A stretch of DNA of 64,000 bases from the NCBI GenBank assembly GCA_016794425.1, contig JAEUHR010000039.1:74420-138419 (forward strand), read 5' to 3'. The DNA is from Planctomycetota bacterium. GTDB lineage: Bacteria; Planctomycetota; UBA1135; UBA2386. The notes beneath the pieces are model-generated. The model was not told the origin of the DNA, ran no database searches, and worked only from the letters and a program-made list of their open reading frames with translations. Both the position numbers and the translations under genes were made by a program. This document shows positions 53,328-62,129 of the stretch, piece after piece (the stretch's first letter is position 1; each line of letters opens with the position of its first letter).

Positions 53328-53460
53328 TGACCTCGTGCAGGACGCGGCCGTGCAGTGGCTGCGGACCCGCACCCTCGTCCACGCACCGCTGGCCTACCTC
53401 AGGACGGCAATCCGCGGCCTCGCGCCGAGCACGCACAGTGCGAGCACCGTTCGCCGCACG
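53305..53460 (+). pseudogene. Remnant of a sigma-70 region 2
   Basis: The frame starting near 53305 reads LIGASDADDLVQDAAVQWLR, then LAYLRTAIRGLA. 'DDLVQD' followed by 'P.AYLR.A.R..A' is the core of sigma-70 region 2. It overlaps the end of the intact sigma gene by 23 bp in another frame. The similarity ends after about 50 residues and there is no region 4. It could be left from a second sigma gene removed by deletion. The evidence is one short motif plus its context, so the call is moderate. Confidence 0.45.
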
Positions 53461-53665
53461 CTGCCGAGGCCGTGGCGCAAGCGTGCGTTCGGCGAGCGGA
53501 AGCCGCGAGCGCTGGCCGCCCGGCATTCAGGCACAGGGGTGCTCCAGCCGACGGCGGTCCCCCGCCGCGACCCGCAACCCGGCATGCAACGAGAAGCCGT
53601 CACAGTCCGCGCGCGTGGGACGGGTCTGCCGGCGACCGCGCTGGGCGTCGAGGCCATGTCGCGGT

Positions 53666-53920
53666 TCACGCCAGCAACCATCGCCACGCGGGGACGATCT
53701 CGATGGAGCGACCGTCGCGCTCCACGTTCGCGGACTCGTCGAGGGTCACCACCGTGCCGCGGTCGCAGTCCAGCTCGCCCATGGCCTCGGCGAGTGCCCC
53801 GAGCTTCGCTGCACGCCCCCCGTACCGTGACGCGCCTCGCCGGCGACGCGGACCACGTTCGTCACGGCTCGCCGAAGGTCTTCCGCGTCAGGGGGAACGA
53901 GTCGCGGTTTCAGCGCCGCC
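53666..53920 (-). pseudogene. C-terminal fragment of an ATP-binding protein, frameshifted
   Basis: On the minus strand the frame ends RGTVVTLDESANVERDGRSI followed by EIVPAWRWLLA and a stop. Before it comes LGALAEAMGELDCD. A different frame upstream reads LKPRLVPPDAEDLRRAVTNV. The end pattern 'VVT.DE....DGR.I.VVPAWRWL' is typical of the last residues of AAA-type ATP-binding proteins of the DUF4143 group. No Walker motifs are present. A frameshift near 53825 separates the two blocks. Only the tail of the gene remains. Confidence 0.5.
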
Positions 53921-53976
53921 CCGGTGGTTCCGGCCGCTCGGCGCGTAGAGTCGGAAGCCCGCTCCCCACGCCCTCC

Positions 53977-54495
53977 ATGACTCGACGACCTGCACAGGCC
54001 GCACCTGATGCGCGCCTCGCACTTGTGTTCGCCTCCACTCTCACCGTGAGCCTCGGCACGGCCGCGTGCTCTCGCGCAACCGCGCCGACCAAGCCGCCGA
54101 CCGCGTACGTCCTGCGCGTGCCGAAGGGCAAGGAGCTCAAGCTCTCGCGCGGCGTGATGTCGTGGACCGAACCCGCCGCGGATTCGGACGCATGGGTGAT
54201 TGAGTGCGTCTGGAGCGAACTCTCCAACGCCCCGGCCGCGATCGCGGCGACGAGCAGCGAGGCGAAGCTCGTCTGGGCCTCGGGGGCCACGGCATCGCTC
54301 GACGTGCGTTCGCATTCGAAGGTCACGACCGAGCACCATCCGGGCAACGAAGGCCCGAGTGCGGAGAGTTGGCTGCTCGCGACCACTTCGTCGGCGTTGC
54401 CGGAAGACGGGGTCCCGAGCCACGTGCAGCACGGAGAGTTGCGCCTTCCCTGCGTGCTCGCGACCGACGCCGACTTGCGCTGCACCCTGCGCTAG
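53977..54495 (+). CDS. Small lipoprotein of unknown function
   Basis: 172 residues from the ATG at 53977. The leader LALVFASTLTVSLGTAAC has a lipobox (GTAAC). The mature part is beta-rich (YVLRVPKGKELKLSRGVMSW, ACVIECVWSEL-like and VHHPGNEGPSAESWLLATTS). It ends LATDADLRCTLR. No family was recognised. It lies between an ATPase fragment and a transposase relic, but its codon use is normal for the window, so it is probably an intact gene. It starts 56 bp after the edge of the ATPase fragment. Confidence 0.7.
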   Translation: MTRRPAQAAPDARLALVFASTLTVSLGTAACSRATAPTKPPTAYVLRVPKGKELKLSRGVMSWTEPAADSDAWVIECVWSELSNAPAAIAATSSEAKLVWASGATASLDVRSHSKVTTEHHPGNEGPSAESWLLATTSSALPEDGVPSHVQHGELRLPCVLATDADLRCTLR

Positions 54496-54633
54496 CCTCC
54501 GCCTCCAACAGCGGCTGCGACGGCGCGTTCGGCCGGTCTTGCTGCAAGCCCACGCGCCCGGCACGACGCGCTAGCGCACCGACGCCCCCGGCCGGCGGCG
54601 CCGCCAAGTTCCGCCACCCGCGTCGCGCACCAG

Positions 54634-54702
54634 GTGCTGCCGTTCGCGAACGACCCGGCGCTGATCGGCGCAGCGTTCCAGCACTGCCTGCACGGCCGGT
54701 TC
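54634..54702 (+). pseudogene. Fragment of a C-terminal module
   Basis: The frame at 54634 reads VLPFANDPALIGAAFQHC, closely matching FALANDPSLIGVPFYQQ of the delta-60 proteins. Only about 20 residues are recognisable, and no start or stop of a gene fits. It suggests that another secreted repeat gene once lay here. Confidence 0.4.
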
Positions 54703-54739
54703 CGCCGGCACCGCCACAGCACCTTCGTCCGCCGCCACC

Positions 54740-54970
54740 TCGTCCTCCTCCACCCGCGGCACCACCCGCGAACGCAGCCCCGCCGCCGGCGCCAGGACGC
54801 CGTGATACGTCACCAGGTGACGACCCGGCCGCGGCACCAGCGCAAACAGCCGCTCGACCAGCACCTCCGGCTCCATCACCACCTGCGTCAGCCGTCCTTC
54901 CATCGCCGCTTCAGCGCGTACGCGACCCGCCCATCCGGCAGCAGCGACAACCGCGACTCCGCGATCGCTG
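54740..54970 (-). pseudogene. IS91-type transposase fragment, frameshifted
   Basis: Minus-strand reading has SLLPDGRVAYALKRRWKDG in one frame, then after a frameshift near 54895 VVMEPEVLVERLFALVPRPG and HLVTYHGVLAPAAG. This order (LPDGRVAY.LKR.W.DG, VV.EPLEL.ERLAALVP, YHGVLAP) is the central part of IS91-family (Y2) transposases. The zinc-finger and HUH catalytic ends are missing here. Together with the relics at 16034 and 63727 it shows that IS91-like elements were active in this genome. Confidence 0.65.
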
Positions 54971-55097
54971 CGTCCGTTGCCGGTCTCCATGGCGCGATCG
55001 TGGCCGGTGGTGGGGCGTCGCACCAGTTCGGGCGGGAGGCTACGGTGTCGGCGCGCGACGACGACGCCCAGCGGACGCGCGGGAAGGAACCGAGCCG

Positions 55098-56651
55098 ATG
55101 CGTCCACCACCGATCTCCGCCGACCACCTGCGGCGCGCCGTCGCGGCGCCACCGCTCGAACGGCCCACGCTGCTGGCGGCCGCCGAAGCGGTGTCGTGCC
55201 GGGTGAGCGACTGGCTCGCGATCGCCGAAGCGTGGCTCGAACTCGATCGGCCGGACGACGCGGCGCGGTGCCTCGTCGCGGCGGAGCCACTGCTGGGACC
55301 CGGCTGGGACATGCGCCGCGCGGCGAACGCCTGGCTGCGCATCGGGGATGCCGATCGGGCGGTCGGAGTCGTCGAGGCCGTCGAAGCGCGCGCTGCTGCG
55401 GAGACCTGCGGGCTGACCTGGCGCCTGCTCGCCGCGGCGTTCGATGCGCTACAGGATCCCGACGGCGTCGCGCGCTGCCTCGCGACCGGACGCGCTCGCG
55501 CGCGAGACGCCGACGACCTCTGCGAGATGGCCGAGGGTCATGTCGAGTTGCTCGGCGACACCACCACCGCCCGCGCGCTGCTCGAAGACGGACTGTCCCG
55601 TTCGGCCGACGTGCGCAGCTGTCTCACGATCGCGGATGCCCGAGCCGCATGGCGCGACGGCCGGCACCGGCGCACGCCGGCGACCGACGCCTGCCTCGCC
55701 GCGGCGCGGCGGCTGGCGGCGACGTTCCAGGACTGGCACGAGATCGCGGCGCAGATGCACGAACTCGGCCACGACCCGGAAGAGATCCGCGTCGCGTTGC
55801 TGCATGCGCAGGAGTTCGCGACGCGGGACGAACGGCTCTCGCTGGCGCGGCGCATGCGCGACTGGGTGCAGGATCCGGAGGCGGCGGCAGCGCTCGGTCC
55901 GATGGGTCTGCGACCGGCGCAGCTGGCTGCGCCCGGGCCCTCGCCGCTCGGCTGGCAACGTGACGCCGGCGCCCTCTTCGACTGGCTGCGCGAACGCGTC
56001 ACCGACGCGGCGCTCGAGGTCGTCGCCTCCGGCGACTACCAGACCGACGAGCAGCAGCACCTCGCGGCGCTGCGCGAAATCCGCGACACCGGCCTCGTGC
56101 CGTTACCGCTCGCCTGGCACCCGCTCGAGGTCGTCTCGCTCTACCAATGGAGCGAAGGCGAGGACGTGGACCACGCCGCGCGTGCGTTCGGCTGCACGGT
56201 GATCTGCCTGCCCGAACTCGTGCACGCCGGCCAAGGCCGCGGCGGCCTCGAGGACACGTTCGCCGTGCTGCTCGAGAGCTGCTGTGTGCTCGGTGAGGAC
56301 GCCGAGTCGCGTGCGATGGGTCTGCTGGTCGCGTTCGCCGACGGGCCCCAACACGTGGAGCCGGTCGTGGTCGCGTTCGCGACACTGGGGCTGCTGCTGG
56401 TCGCCGCGCGGCGCGACTCCGCGGATCCACGGCTGGACACCGTCGCCGCCCGCCTGCTCGCGCTCGAAGCCGAACTGACGCGCGACGGCTACCGCCGAGA
56501 GCGCCGCGGCTTCGTCCTCGGCGCGACCTACTTCGACCAACGCGTCGACGTCTGGAGCCGGCTCGTGCGCGAGGTCCTGCTGCCGCTGGACGTCGCCGTC
56601 GACATGCCGTCCCTGGCCGAGGTCGTGCACCGGTTCGCCGCCAAACCCTGA
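55098..56651 (+). CDS. Helical-repeat (TPR/HEAT-like) protein of unknown function
   Basis: 517 residues from the ATG at 55098, with AAGGA about 11 bases before. The first 300 residues show repeats of paired helices, for example VSDWLAIAEAWLELDRPDDA and ANAWLRIGDADRAVGVVEAV, as in TPR or HEAT-type solenoids. The last 200 residues form a compact domain: LAWHPLEVVSLYQWSEGEDV, FGCTVICLPELVHAGQGRGG and VEPVVVAFATLGLLLVAARR. No signal peptide, so it is cytoplasmic. The C-terminal domain is not one I recognise. Directly downstream lie hairpin-repeat copy 2 and a fragment of a D-aminoacylase. Confidence 0.72.
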   Translation: MRPPPISADHLRRAVAAPPLERPTLLAAAEAVSCRVSDWLAIAEAWLELDRPDDAARCLVAAEPLLGPGWDMRRAANAWLRIGDADRAVGVVEAVEARAAAETCGLTWRLLAAAFDALQDPDGVARCLATGRARARDADDLCEMAEGHVELLGDTTTARALLEDGLSRSADVRSCLTIADARAAWRDGRHRRTPATDACLAAARRLAATFQDWHEIAAQMHELGHDPEEIRVALLHAQEFATRDERLSLARRMRDWVQDPEAAAALGPMGLRPAQLAAPGPSPLGWQRDAGALFDWLRERVTDAALEVVASGDYQTDEQQHLAALREIRDTGLVPLPLAWHPLEVVSLYQWSEGEDVDHAARAFGCTVICLPELVHAGQGRGGLEDTFAVLLESCCVLGEDAESRAMGLLVAFADGPQHVEPVVVAFATLGLLLVAARRDSADPRLDTVAARLLALEAELTRDGYRRERRGFVLGATYFDQRVDVWSRLVREVLLPLDVAVDMPSLAEVVHRFAAKP

Positions 56652-56684
56652 CGCGACGCGCGGCTTGCCTCCCCGCCGCACCGG

Positions 56685-56731
56685 CGCATAGGAAGAAGCA
56701 GCTGCGGTGCGCAGCCCCCCAACCCCACCGG
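56685..56731 (+). repeat. Hairpin repeat element, copy 2 of 3
   Basis: Starts CGCATAGGAAGAAG; stem GCTGCG, loop GTG, CGCAGC (56701-56715), then CCCCCCAACCCCACCGG. The loop differs from copy 3 while the stem is kept. It sits between an intact gene and a 5'-truncated D-aminoacylase, right at the truncation point. Confidence 0.7.
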
Positions 56732-56732
56732 C

Positions 56733-56897
56733 GTGGTGGTGTTCGATCCGGAGCGTTACACCGACCGCGCCACCTGGCTCGAGCCGCAGCGCTACGCGGA
56801 GGGCGTGCGGTTCCTGCTGGTGAACGGGGCGCTGGCGGTCGACGACGGCGTGCCGACCGTGGCGCTGGCGGGCAGGGTGGTGCGGCGGCTCGGCTAG
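56733..56897 (+). pseudogene. C-terminal fragment of N-acyl-D-amino-acid deacylase
   Basis: About 54 residues: VVVFDPERYTDRATWLEPQR, YAEGVRFLLVNGALAVDDGV and GRVVRRLG before the stop. It matches the last part of D-aminoacylases (ADVVVFDP.TV.DRAT...P..Y..G...V.VNG..VVR.G). The metal-binding amidohydrolase barrel is missing. The fragment begins right at the end of repeat copy 2. Confidence 0.75.
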
Positions 56898-57000
56898 TGC
56901 CGGAGTCGCGTGGCTCCGTGCTTGCGAGCGACGCGGGAGCCTCTTCGAATGGCCCGAAGCTGCGTCCGCGGGAGAGTCCCGGGACCGTCGAAACCGTGCC

Positions 57001-59049
57001 ATGTGCCAAGCTCCCGTCGTTGTCTTCGCACTCGCTGCGGCGCTCGCGCTGCCTGCTCGGGCCCAGAACGTCACCTTGCCGGCGCAGATGCAGCTCCGTG
57101 TGGATCTGGACTCGCTTGCGGGTCGTGGTGAGGCTGGTTGGTCGGCGGCGTGGGCCGTGCCGGAATTCGCAGCGATGGGGCGGGCCCTCGCCGTACGCGG
57201 CTTTGAGACCCTGGTCGCGCTGTGGCGCTGCGCTGCGATCCGCGACCTCACGCGGGTGCAGCTGCCGTGGGGCGAGATCGATGCGGCGCAGGTCCGCACG
57301 GTCTGGTACGGCATGGACGGGGAACGGCCCGGGCTCTGCATGGTCGTCGAGTTCCGGGCCGAAGCCGCGGGACGCGCGGCGGCGTTGTTCGACGCGGAGG
57401 CCGCACGGCTCGAACGGGCGGGTGCCCGCTTGCTGCGCACGACGGACGGAGATGCCTGGCGGCGCTTCGCGGTCGAGGGACAGCCTGGGCTGTGGCTTGC
57501 CCAGCGCGGCGCGTGCCTCGCCGAGGGTTCGGGCGAGCTGGCAGTACCGCCCCTGGAGCCGGCTGATCGTGGGGGTGGCGGCTCGCTCACGATGACAAGC
57601 ATGCCGGTGGCCGCATGGGCGAACGGCGATCGGGATCGAGCCATCCTGACCGCCAGCGGCTTCGACGACAGCGCGCGGGCTCATTGGGAGATCGCCGTCG
57701 ACGGTGCGGGCTTCCGGGAATCGTTCGTCGTGCGTGGGGCCCTGAGCGCGTCGCCGAGGCCAAGGGCACCGGTCGCAGGCAAGCCGATGCCCTGCCTCGC
57801 CGAGCCATGGCTCTGCGCCCGCTTCGCGTTCGAGCCCGCGTGGCTCGCCGGGGTGTTGCGCGTCTACCTGGCGCAGTACCTGCCGTCCTTCGACGCGTCC
57901 GTGCTGACGCCTCTGCTCGAACGCCTGGACGGCCGCGTCGGTCTGTCGATCGGCCCGCCGGCGATCGGTCGCTTCGTGCCGCGCTGCGGGCTCGTGCTCG
58001 GTGTTCGAGACGGCGAGGCGCTGGCGCGCGAGCTGCCGGAGCGGGCGCGCTCGGCTGTCGATCGAGGCTTCGACGTCGAGTCCGACGCGGCAGGCCTGTT
58101 CGTCATGTGGGGCAAGCGCTCGTTGCCACCCACGCTGCGGCCGTGCCTGGCGGTCGAAGGCGGAATGGTGTTGCTCTCCGAGACCCCGTCGACCTTGCGG
58201 TCGCTGCGCGCCAGCGAGGGGACCTGCGACGATCCGTTCGCCGGCACGACCGGGAAGGTGGCGGGAGTCCCCGAAGGCTCGCACCAGCTGGGCGAATGCT
58301 GGTTCGATGGCGCGGCCATCTATCGAGGGGCCGCGGCGGCCTGGGGCACGCAACTGGTGATGGCAGCCCTGCTGCCGAACCTCGACTCCCCCTTGCACCA
58401 GGTCGCGTCGATCGTCGAACCGGGTGACCTGCCGGACCCCGACGACATGGCTCCGGCCTTCGGCAAGGGACTGGCAGTGTTCTACGTCGGCGCCGACGAA
58501 CTGGGCATGCGTGTCGACGCCCCGGCCCTCGGCCCGGTGCTGACGGCGGCCTGGGCCACGGCGACCGCCATGGTGCCGCGCATCGTGGCGATGGCCCTCG
58601 AGCAGCGGGTGCGTTCGGCCAAGGTCGAGGCGACGGTGGCGCGGGCGCAACGGCTCGGCGAGGCCCTGGTCCGCCACGAGGAACGGAACAATCGCCTGCC
58701 TGACGCGATCGGCGACCTCGTGCCGCTGCTGCCACCGGGCGACGACGAACCGCTGCTCGCGGTGCACGACCCAGCGTCCTTGCCGATGTCGGTCCCCGGT
58801 CCAGACGGGAAGCAGAGGGAGGTGCTGAGTTCGTTCCAGCATGCGCCCGCCGGCATGGCCTTCGCTCCGGTCGCCAGGGGCCGGGAGCCGGTGCGGCTGT
58901 TGCGGGCTCCCGATCGACGCGAACTGCCGGTGTTCGCGTTCTGCGGCGGCGGCTACCAGGGCCATCACCTGGTGATCCGCACCAATGGGGACGTCGCCTG
59001 GATCCCCTCGGAGCGCTTGCTGAAGGCGATCCTCGGCGAACAGAAGTGA
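57001..59049 (+). CDS. Large exported protein of unknown function
   Basis: 682 residues from the ATG at 57001. The signal peptide VVVFALAAALALPARAQN is short. No known domain was recognised. Visible are beta-strand-rich blocks in the first part (DLDSLAGRGEAGWSAAWAVP), a middle with FVPRCGLVLGVRDGEALARE, and near the end AQRLGEALVRHEERNNRLPD. This last stretch resembles the helix found in planctomycete DUF1559-like or 'type II secretion' proteins, but this is only a resemblance. Codon use is normal. It has no operon partner. Function unknown. Confidence 0.75.
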   Translation: MCQAPVVVFALAAALALPARAQNVTLPAQMQLRVDLDSLAGRGEAGWSAAWAVPEFAAMGRALAVRGFETLVALWRCAAIRDLTRVQLPWGEIDAAQVRTVWYGMDGERPGLCMVVEFRAEAAGRAAALFDAEAARLERAGARLLRTTDGDAWRRFAVEGQPGLWLAQRGACLAEGSGELAVPPLEPADRGGGGSLTMTSMPVAAWANGDRDRAILTASGFDDSARAHWEIAVDGAGFRESFVVRGALSASPRPRAPVAGKPMPCLAEPWLCARFAFEPAWLAGVLRVYLAQYLPSFDASVLTPLLERLDGRVGLSIGPPAIGRFVPRCGLVLGVRDGEALARELPERARSAVDRGFDVESDAAGLFVMWGKRSLPPTLRPCLAVEGGMVLLSETPSTLRSLRASEGTCDDPFAGTTGKVAGVPEGSHQLGECWFDGAAIYRGAAAAWGTQLVMAALLPNLDSPLHQVASIVEPGDLPDPDDMAPAFGKGLAVFYVGADELGMRVDAPALGPVLTAAWATATAMVPRIVAMALEQRVRSAKVEATVARAQRLGEALVRHEERNNRLPDAIGDLVPLLPPGDDEPLLAVHDPASLPMSVPGPDGKQREVLSSFQHAPAGMAFAPVARGREPVRLLRAPDRRELPVFAFCGGGYQGHHLVIRTNGDVAWIPSERLLKAILGEQK

Positions 59050-59349
59050 CCTGACGCAGCCCGATCCGCTGGCATGATGAACGCACGGTCATGCCCTCTC
59101 CGTCCGCGCGCGAACTGATCTTCGCCTGCCTCGACCGAGGCCGGAATCTCGGGCGGAACGCCACGCCGCGGAGGAGCCGGCGGGGGCTTTGACGCGGGGC
59201 GGGCGACGAGGATCGTGGAGGAGTGGGTTCCGGGTGGTCCGGGACGCAGGTTGTTCTTCCTATCCGCGGAGCAAGTCCGGCGTGCGCGGCGAGGCGCATG
59301 GCGCCGTTCTACGGCCTCTTGCCGGTGCGACTCCAGCGCGTCCCGGAGG
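59050..59349. other. Intergenic region of 300 bp
   Basis: Between the exported-protein gene and the delta-60 gene on the opposite strand. A short frame from 59092 (MPSPSARELIFACLDRG) runs 33 codons and could be the relic of a gene start. No other signal was seen. Confidence 0.4.
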
Positions 59350-61878
59350 TCAGAAGCTGCCCGCCACCAGCTGCAGCGCGTTGGTGCTGGTGATCGCGAC
59401 CCAGTTGCCCAGCATGTCCAGTTCGATGGGAACCATCTGGTGGAAGAACGTCACGCCGACGAGCGGCGGTGTGTTCGGCAGGAACAGCGACGATGTCGCG
59501 GTGCCCGTCAGCGTGACCATCGCATCGATGATGTCGGGTAGCACCAGCAGGTCGCAGCCAGGCACTCCCTGCGGCGGCAGCAGCGCCGCGAGCGGCGCGG
59601 CGCCCTGAGGGATCGCCGTCACGCTGGTCGCTGCGATCACGATCGCGAGCGGCGGCAGACCCGTGCCCGTCGCCCGGAACGTCGCGTCGACCCATGGCAG
59701 GGTCGCCGCGGCGAGCGTGTTGCTGCCGCCGCTGCTCGGGCAGCCGGTGCCGGCGATGGCCGCGGTCGCCGGGCAGGTCGTGGCCAGGGTCGCGAAGAAG
59801 GCGGAGATGCTGCCGTCGACGACGGCGAAGGTCCCGCCGGTCACGAGGCGGCCATCCGGCGTGAACGAGAGGGAGGTGACGGACGCATCGGCGCCGGTGC
59901 CGAACGGCGTCCACGTCGAGCCATCCCATCGGGCGATGCGGGCCGCTGGCGCGCCCCCGGCCGTCGTGAAGTTGCCCGCAGCGACAAGTTCGCCATCGGG
60001 CAGCGCCGCGAGCGCGCGCACTCCGCCGTTCGTACCCGTGCCGAGGGCGCTCCATGTCGTGCCGTCCCACCGGGCTGCGCGGTTCGCTGCCGCACCGCCG
60101 GCCGTCGTGAACTGGCCGCCTGCGACGAGGTCGCCGCTGGGCATCACGGCGAGCGCGAAGACCGTGTTGTTCAGGCCGGAGCCCAGCGCCGTCCACGTGG
60201 ATCCGTCCCAGCGGGCGATGCGCGCGGCGGGCGCTCCGCCGGCCGTCGTGAAGCCACCGCCCGCGACGACATCGCCGTTGGGCATCACGGCGAGCGCGCT
60301 GACGGTGGAGTTCATGCCGGAGCCCAATGCCGTCCACGCCGAACCGTCCCAGCGCGCGATGTTGTTCGCCGGCGCCCCGCCGGCCGTCGTGAAGGTGCCG
60401 CCCGCCACGACGTCGCCGTTGGGCATCACGGCGAGCGCGTTGACGGTGCCGCTCAGGCCCGAACCCAAGGCCGTCCACGTCGAGCCATCCCACCTTGCCG
60501 CACGATTCGCCGGCGCCCCGCCGGCCGTCGTGAAGGTGCCGCCCGCGACGACGTCGCCGTTGGGCATCACGGCGACCGCGAGGGCGAGGTTGTTGAGACC
60601 CGAACCCAGCGCGGTCCACGCGGAGCCGTCCCAGCGGGCGATGCGGTTCGCCAGCGAGCCACCCGCCGTAAGGAAGTCGCCGCCGGCGAACACGTCCCCG
60701 TTCGGGCTGGCAGCCAGCGCCTGCACGAAGGAGTTCATGCCGGAACCGAGGTGGTTCCAGGCGGCGCCGTCCCAGCGGGCAAGGCACGCCACGGCGGAAC
60801 CGCCCGCGCTGCGGAACGTGCCGCCGGCGACCAGATCGCCGCTGGGGAGCACGGTCAAGGTGGCAACACTCGGCGGCGAGGGTGGTCCGCCGATCCCCGA
60901 GCCCAGGGGCAGCCAGGTCGAGCCGTCCCACGCGGCGATCGAACTCGCGGCGATGCCGCCGGCAACCGCGAAGGGGCCGCACGCCACGAGGTTGCCGTTC
61001 GGCAGGACGGCGAGCGCCTGCACGGCAAGGTCCGTGCCGGTGCCGAGGGAGGCCCACGCGGCGCCGTCCCATCTGGCGATGTTGCTGGCTGCCGCTCCGC
61101 CGGCCGTGGAGAACCAGCCGCCGGCCACGAGGTCGCCGCCCGGCAGGACGTGCAGGGCGAACACCTGGCCGTCCATGCCGGTTCCGAACGGCGCCCAGTT
61201 GGTGCCATCCCAGCGGGCGATGCGATCGGCCGCCACGCCGCCGGCGAGCGTGAACGAGCCTCCCACGGCGAGGTCCCCGCTCGGGAGGACACGCAGTGCG
61301 GAGACCGTGTTGTTGGTGCCCGCACCGATGGGCGCCCACACAGAGCCATCCCAGCGGGCGATGCGGCTGGCGGGGGAGCCGCCGGCATTCGCAAAGAGGC
61401 CGCCGGCGACCAGATCGCCGCTCGGCAGCACGCAGAGGGCCAGTACCGTGCCGTCCACGCCGGCCCCCGCGGGGCTCCACGCCGTGCCGTTCCAGATGGC
61501 GACACGGCTGGCCGTCCCGCCGCCCGCGGACGTGAAGCTGCCGCCTGCGACCAGTTCGCCGGTCGCCAGCACGCAGAGGGAGCTGATGAAGCCGTTGGTG
61601 CCCACGCCCAGTGCGGCCCAGGTCGCGGTCGCGGGATCCCATGTCGCGATGTTGTTGGCGAGAACGTCGCCCGCGTAGGAGAAGCTGCCCGCCACCACGA
61701 GCCGCACGTTTTGCGGGCCCGCGCCGTCCGGATCCCACAGGGTGCTCGCCGACACGGAGACATCGACGCCGGGATGCCCGTCACCGGGCAGCCATTGCGT
61801 CGGGCATTGGGCCCTCACCAGCGCGGTGACGGCGAGCAGGACGGACGAGACGACGCTGAGCAGGCGGCGGGCATGCAT
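59350..61878 (-). CDS. Secreted delta-60 repeat protein with near-identical tandem repeats
   Basis: 842 residues. The signal peptide MHARRLLSVVSSVLLAVTAL is followed by VRAQCPTQW. The body has about 14 repeats of 47 residues, of the form LAVMPNGDVVAGGTFTTAGG....ARWDG..WTALGSG. The C-terminal region has CDLLVLPDIIDAMVTLTG, VGVTFFHQMVPIELD and STNALQLVAGSF, the shared module in a more divergent form. It is a relative of the 5.7-13.4 kb proteins but sits on the other strand. Because its repeats are much more alike than those of its relatives, it appears recently expanded. Predicted to be a surface propeller protein. Confidence 0.92.
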   Translation of the reverse strand: MHARRLLSVVSSVLLAVTALVRAQCPTQWLPGDGHPGVDVSVSASTLWDPDGAGPQNVRLVVAGSFSYAGDVLANNIATWDPATATWAALGVGTNGFISSLCVLATGELVAGGSFTSAGGGTASRVAIWNGTAWSPAGAGVDGTVLALCVLPSGDLVAGGLFANAGGSPASRIARWDGSVWAPIGAGTNNTVSALRVLPSGDLAVGGSFTLAGGVAADRIARWDGTNWAPFGTGMDGQVFALHVLPGGDLVAGGWFSTAGGAAASNIARWDGAAWASLGTGTDLAVQALAVLPNGNLVACGPFAVAGGIAASSIAAWDGSTWLPLGSGIGGPPSPPSVATLTVLPSGDLVAGGTFRSAGGSAVACLARWDGAAWNHLGSGMNSFVQALAASPNGDVFAGGDFLTAGGSLANRIARWDGSAWTALGSGLNNLALAVAVMPNGDVVAGGTFTTAGGAPANRAARWDGSTWTALGSGLSGTVNALAVMPNGDVVAGGTFTTAGGAPANNIARWDGSAWTALGSGMNSTVSALAVMPNGDVVAGGGFTTAGGAPAARIARWDGSTWTALGSGLNNTVFALAVMPSGDLVAGGQFTTAGGAAANRAARWDGTTWSALGTGTNGGVRALAALPDGELVAAGNFTTAGGAPAARIARWDGSTWTPFGTGADASVTSLSFTPDGRLVTGGTFAVVDGSISAFFATLATTCPATAAIAGTGCPSSGGSNTLAAATLPWVDATFRATGTGLPPLAIVIAATSVTAIPQGAAPLAALLPPQGVPGCDLLVLPDIIDAMVTLTGTATSSLFLPNTPPLVGVTFFHQMVPIELDMLGNWVAITSTNALQLVAGSF
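59961..60665. repeat. Tandem 141-bp coding repeats
   Basis: The marker CCGTCGTGAA recurs at 59961, 60102, 60243, 60384 and 60525, exactly 141 bp apart, five times in a row. Each unit codes for 47 residues of one propeller blade. Such exactness indicates recent unequal crossover, gene conversion or slippage. Confidence 0.9.
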
Positions 61879-62129
61879 GGTGGGTCACCGTGGTGGGGGC
61901 AATCGTGCCCACTCCTTCCCGAAGTCAGCATCACCGCACCGAGTGGAGGCGTCAATCGGCCGCGACGTGTTCGCAGGCCGGGCCCTCGGGTCAGCGCGCT
62001 TGTCCGGCCGCCAGCCACCGCGCGACGGCCACCGCATTGCCGGGCCGCGCGCCGGCGCGGCCGCGGCAGGTCACGGGGACCGGCGTCAGGCCCTCGCGGG
62101 CGACGACGTCCTCGAGAGAAGCCTCACCC

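Noticed and set aside
59309..61738. Second minus-strand frame over the delta-60 gene at 59350
   Set aside because: Arginine-rich, glycine-rich frame overlapping a well-supported gene; a shadow.
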